NCBI GenBank assembly: GCA_022394755.1
Contig: JAGFCA010000008.1
Location: 62,001 to 126,000, forward strand
Reading direction: 5' to 3'
Length of the DNA stretch: 64,000 bases
DNA from: Candidatus Poribacteria bacterium
GTDB lineage: Bacteria; Poribacteria; WGA-4E; WGA-3G
Numbering within the stretch: position 1 is the first letter of the stretch; each line of letters opens with the position of its first letter. The notes beneath the pieces are model-generated. The model saw only the letters and a program-made list of their open reading frames with translations, had not been told where the DNA came from and made no database searches. The translations under genes were made by a program, and so were the position numbers. Of the stretch, positions 62,447 to 64,000 are shown piece by piece.

Positions 62447-63355
62447 ATGCGAGTTTTTGTACAAATTGGACATGGCATTGTTGGTGCCACTATTATTTCT
62501 TTGGCTTGTATCTGGCAAGCAGGCAGCTATGGGGAAGCCAGACACACTATCAGTATTATAGGTGCCGTTGCAATCCTTATTGCAGGTTTATATATACTTC
62601 GGAGTAGATGGATAAAATGGGGTTCTCGTAAACTATGGTTAAAATACCATCAGAGATTGGCATCCTTAGGTATTTCTCTGGTACTTCTACATTCTGCGTT
62701 CCAACCCCTTGAATGGCACTCATGGCTAACCTTTACTCTCGCCTTATCAAATCTTGGTACAGGTGTTGCTGTCAGCCTTACTGCACATAAGACCCGACTA
62801 ATACTTCTTAGATGCCACCTAATCCTTGCACCAATACTTCTCATTAGCATCATTTTTCATGGACAAGCAAAACTTGATCATGATGAATTCTTTCCGTTAA
62901 CAAACGAGCATGATATTCCTTGTGCAAAATGTCATACATCCGAACCATTTCTGTTCAAAATAGAATCTTCAACACTACAACAAGAATTGGATACATCTGA
63001 AAAACTACCTGAGGATATACATTGGTGGTCTACCCAACAACAGGTGGATATTTCACAAACAGCAATAGTAATGATAAAAAAAATGGGTAGTGAATGGAAG
63101 ATCTCAGATAAGGAAAATGATCGGGACTACAAAATAATAAGACAGACGAATCAGTTCAACCTATACGCTGATAACCCCTATCGTAGTTATACCTGTACTT
63201 CTTGTCATGTTCATAATACCCCTGAGATTATTACTGCACATCAATTACATGGAGTTAACGATTTTAACAGATGTCTTGTATGTCATCAAACTGAAATAGA
63301 AGGGGTTCGTTACGGGGTACAACGCACAAATTGGGACTATGATCCAAATTGGTAA
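62447..63355 (+). CDS. Membrane cytochrome: di-heme b domain fused to a tri-heme c domain
   Basis: Protein of 302 residues with little ribosome-site signal ahead of its ATG. Residues 1-140 hold four or five membrane helices. H68 and H82, and H124 and H138, are each 14 apart (H-x13-H twice), the arrangement that binds two b-type hemes in ferric-reductase-like and b561-like proteins. The exported part has three c-type heme sites: CAKCH (159-163), CTSCH (250-254) and CLVCH (276-280). It probably carries electrons across the membrane to a periplasmic acceptor; donor and acceptor are unknown. The combination is inferred from motifs only. Confidence 0.72.
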   Translation: MRVFVQIGHGIVGATIISLACIWQAGSYGEARHTISIIGAVAILIAGLYILRSRWIKWGSRKLWLKYHQRLASLGISLVLLHSAFQPLEWHSWLTFTLALSNLGTGVAVSLTAHKTRLILLRCHLILAPILLISIIFHGQAKLDHDEFFPLTNEHDIPCAKCHTSEPFLFKIESSTLQQELDTSEKLPEDIHWWSTQQQVDISQTAIVMIKKMGSEWKISDKENDRDYKIIRQTNQFNLYADNPYRSYTCTSCHVHNTPEIITAHQLHGVNDFNRCLVCHQTEIEGVRYGVQRTNWDYDPNW

Positions 63356-63508
63356 TTTATCGCATTTCTATCTTATACCAAGTTCTAATAAATCCTATTG
63401 GTAAGACATCAGTAAATTCTTTATTTAATATTGGATATGACAGAAGTGGAGTGGATTGTGTTAGAGAGTTGTTGCTTCTTTAGCAATTATGGAAAATTTC
63501 GAAGTCTT

Positions 63509-64000
63509 TTATCTTTTATCTGATGAGGGCTGTTCTTGTATCACTGGAATCACATAACTCTGAATAGTTATTTCATCAATAATCTCAGATTCAATCAGTG
63601 GTTTAGGGGTTTTTCGATGATCAAAAACAACATAATATCCTGCTGTTGCGTTCTCTAATTTTACATAATTCGCAAGTCGTGTTTTCCCTGCTTGATACCG
63701 AGTATCTCCACCCCAAATCTTTGTCTCAACGATATACTTATTGCTCTGATGGAGTATTATCAGATCCAATCTACCTCGTCCTGTTTGTACTTCAAGGAAC
63801 ATAGTACCACCAATTAGGTTGACAAATTGACTCAGATAAGCAAAGAGTAGATATTGTCCTACATATTCTTTTGGTGTTTCCGGTACTTGAAGGATTCTAA
63901 AACCCACACGTTTTATGAAATCATTAAAATTATCTATCAGTGCATCCATCTTAAGTTGACCATCAGATGAAAGATAATCGTTGAAACCATCTAAGGTATC
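63509..64000 (-). CDS. C-terminal part of an AAA-like/PD-(D/E)XK protein (5' end outside the window)
   Basis: The frame is open from the stop at 63509 to the right edge, 164 codons without a required start, so the N-terminus is outside. An internal ATG at 63947 is unlikely to be the start because coding sequence continues upstream of it (LDGFNDYLSSDGQLK). Near the C-terminus, GRGRLDLII followed by YIVETKIW gives the D...E-x-K of a PD-(D/E)XK nuclease fold. This layout is typical of the AAA-like family (AAA_35/DUF1703 type), whose ATPase part would lie beyond the window. Function of such proteins is unclear. Confidence 0.7.
   Translation of the reverse strand, partial: DTLDGFNDYLSSDGQLKMDALIDNFNDFIKRVGFRILQVPETPKEYVGQYLLFAYLSQFVNLIGGTMFLEVQTGRGRLDLIILHQSNKYIVETKIWGGDTRYQAGKTRLANYVKLENATAGYYVVFDHRKTPKPLIESEIIDEITIQSYVIPVIQEQPSSDKR

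Overview
The window is AT-rich and comes from a diderm bacterium. Diderm features are lipobox lipoproteins, a FadL-like outer-membrane protein and a very large outer-membrane-like protein. The accessory genes are two phytanoyl-CoA-dioxygenase-like enzymes, two LamG proteins, two YWTD (LDL-receptor class B) propellers, TolB/PD40-like propellers, SMP-30, ThuA and Gfo/Idh/MocA proteins. Together with MITE-like intergenic repeats this resembles the uncultured phylum Poribacteria. That assignment is inference from gene content, not a phylogeny.

Layout. 1-7.6 kb (mostly minus strand): a partial PD40-like exported protein, two proteins sharing a C-terminal domain, an NAD-dependent epimerase with a Rieske ferredoxin, a gamma-glutamyltransferase-like enzyme and a SpoIIM-family membrane protein. 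8-14.3 kb: a lipoprotein, a 1112-aa EF-hand outer-membrane-like protein and two tandem YWTD propellers. 14.4-25.4 kb: an oxidoreductase, a methyltransferase, zinc-ribbon proteins, two LamG proteins, two PhyH dioxygenases, a displaced infA, and an EamA transporter followed by a paralogue with an in-frame stop. 25.4-29.7 kb: a rearranged cluster with a sigma factor, gene relics and near-identical duplicated promoter and signal-peptide modules. 29.7-32.6 kb: a two-gene envelope operon divergent from tRNA-Arg(CCG). 32.6-38.9 kb: SMP-30, dut, thyA, two lipoproteins, folA, a ThuA-like gene and nagA. 38.9-40.7 kb: a non-coding gene graveyard with tandem repeats and a decayed copy of the nagA 3' end. 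40.7-60.4 kb: the joined str, S10, spc and alpha operons (rpsL to rplQ), starting from a consensus promoter with an attenuator-like leader and ending at a strong terminator. rpmD, adk, map and infA are missing from this block. 60.4-64 kb: a FadL-like protein, a tyrosine-rich lipoprotein, a di-heme b plus tri-heme c cytochrome, and the C-terminal part of a probable AAA-like/PD-(D/E)XK protein cut by the window edge.

The most interesting signal is a short C-terminal tail, V-[SDP]-x-x-[DNG]-[KR]-[LI]-x-[TN]-x-W-[GA]-x-x-K. It is shared without gaps by five exported proteins of three unrelated folds (YWTD propeller, LamG, PD40 propeller) and by one gene relic. It looks like a sorting or attachment tag for surface proteins. 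Other points are a natural Asn at the S12 streptomycin-resistance position, a leader attenuator before rpsL, a hairpin overlapping the nagA start, and several recently broken genes.
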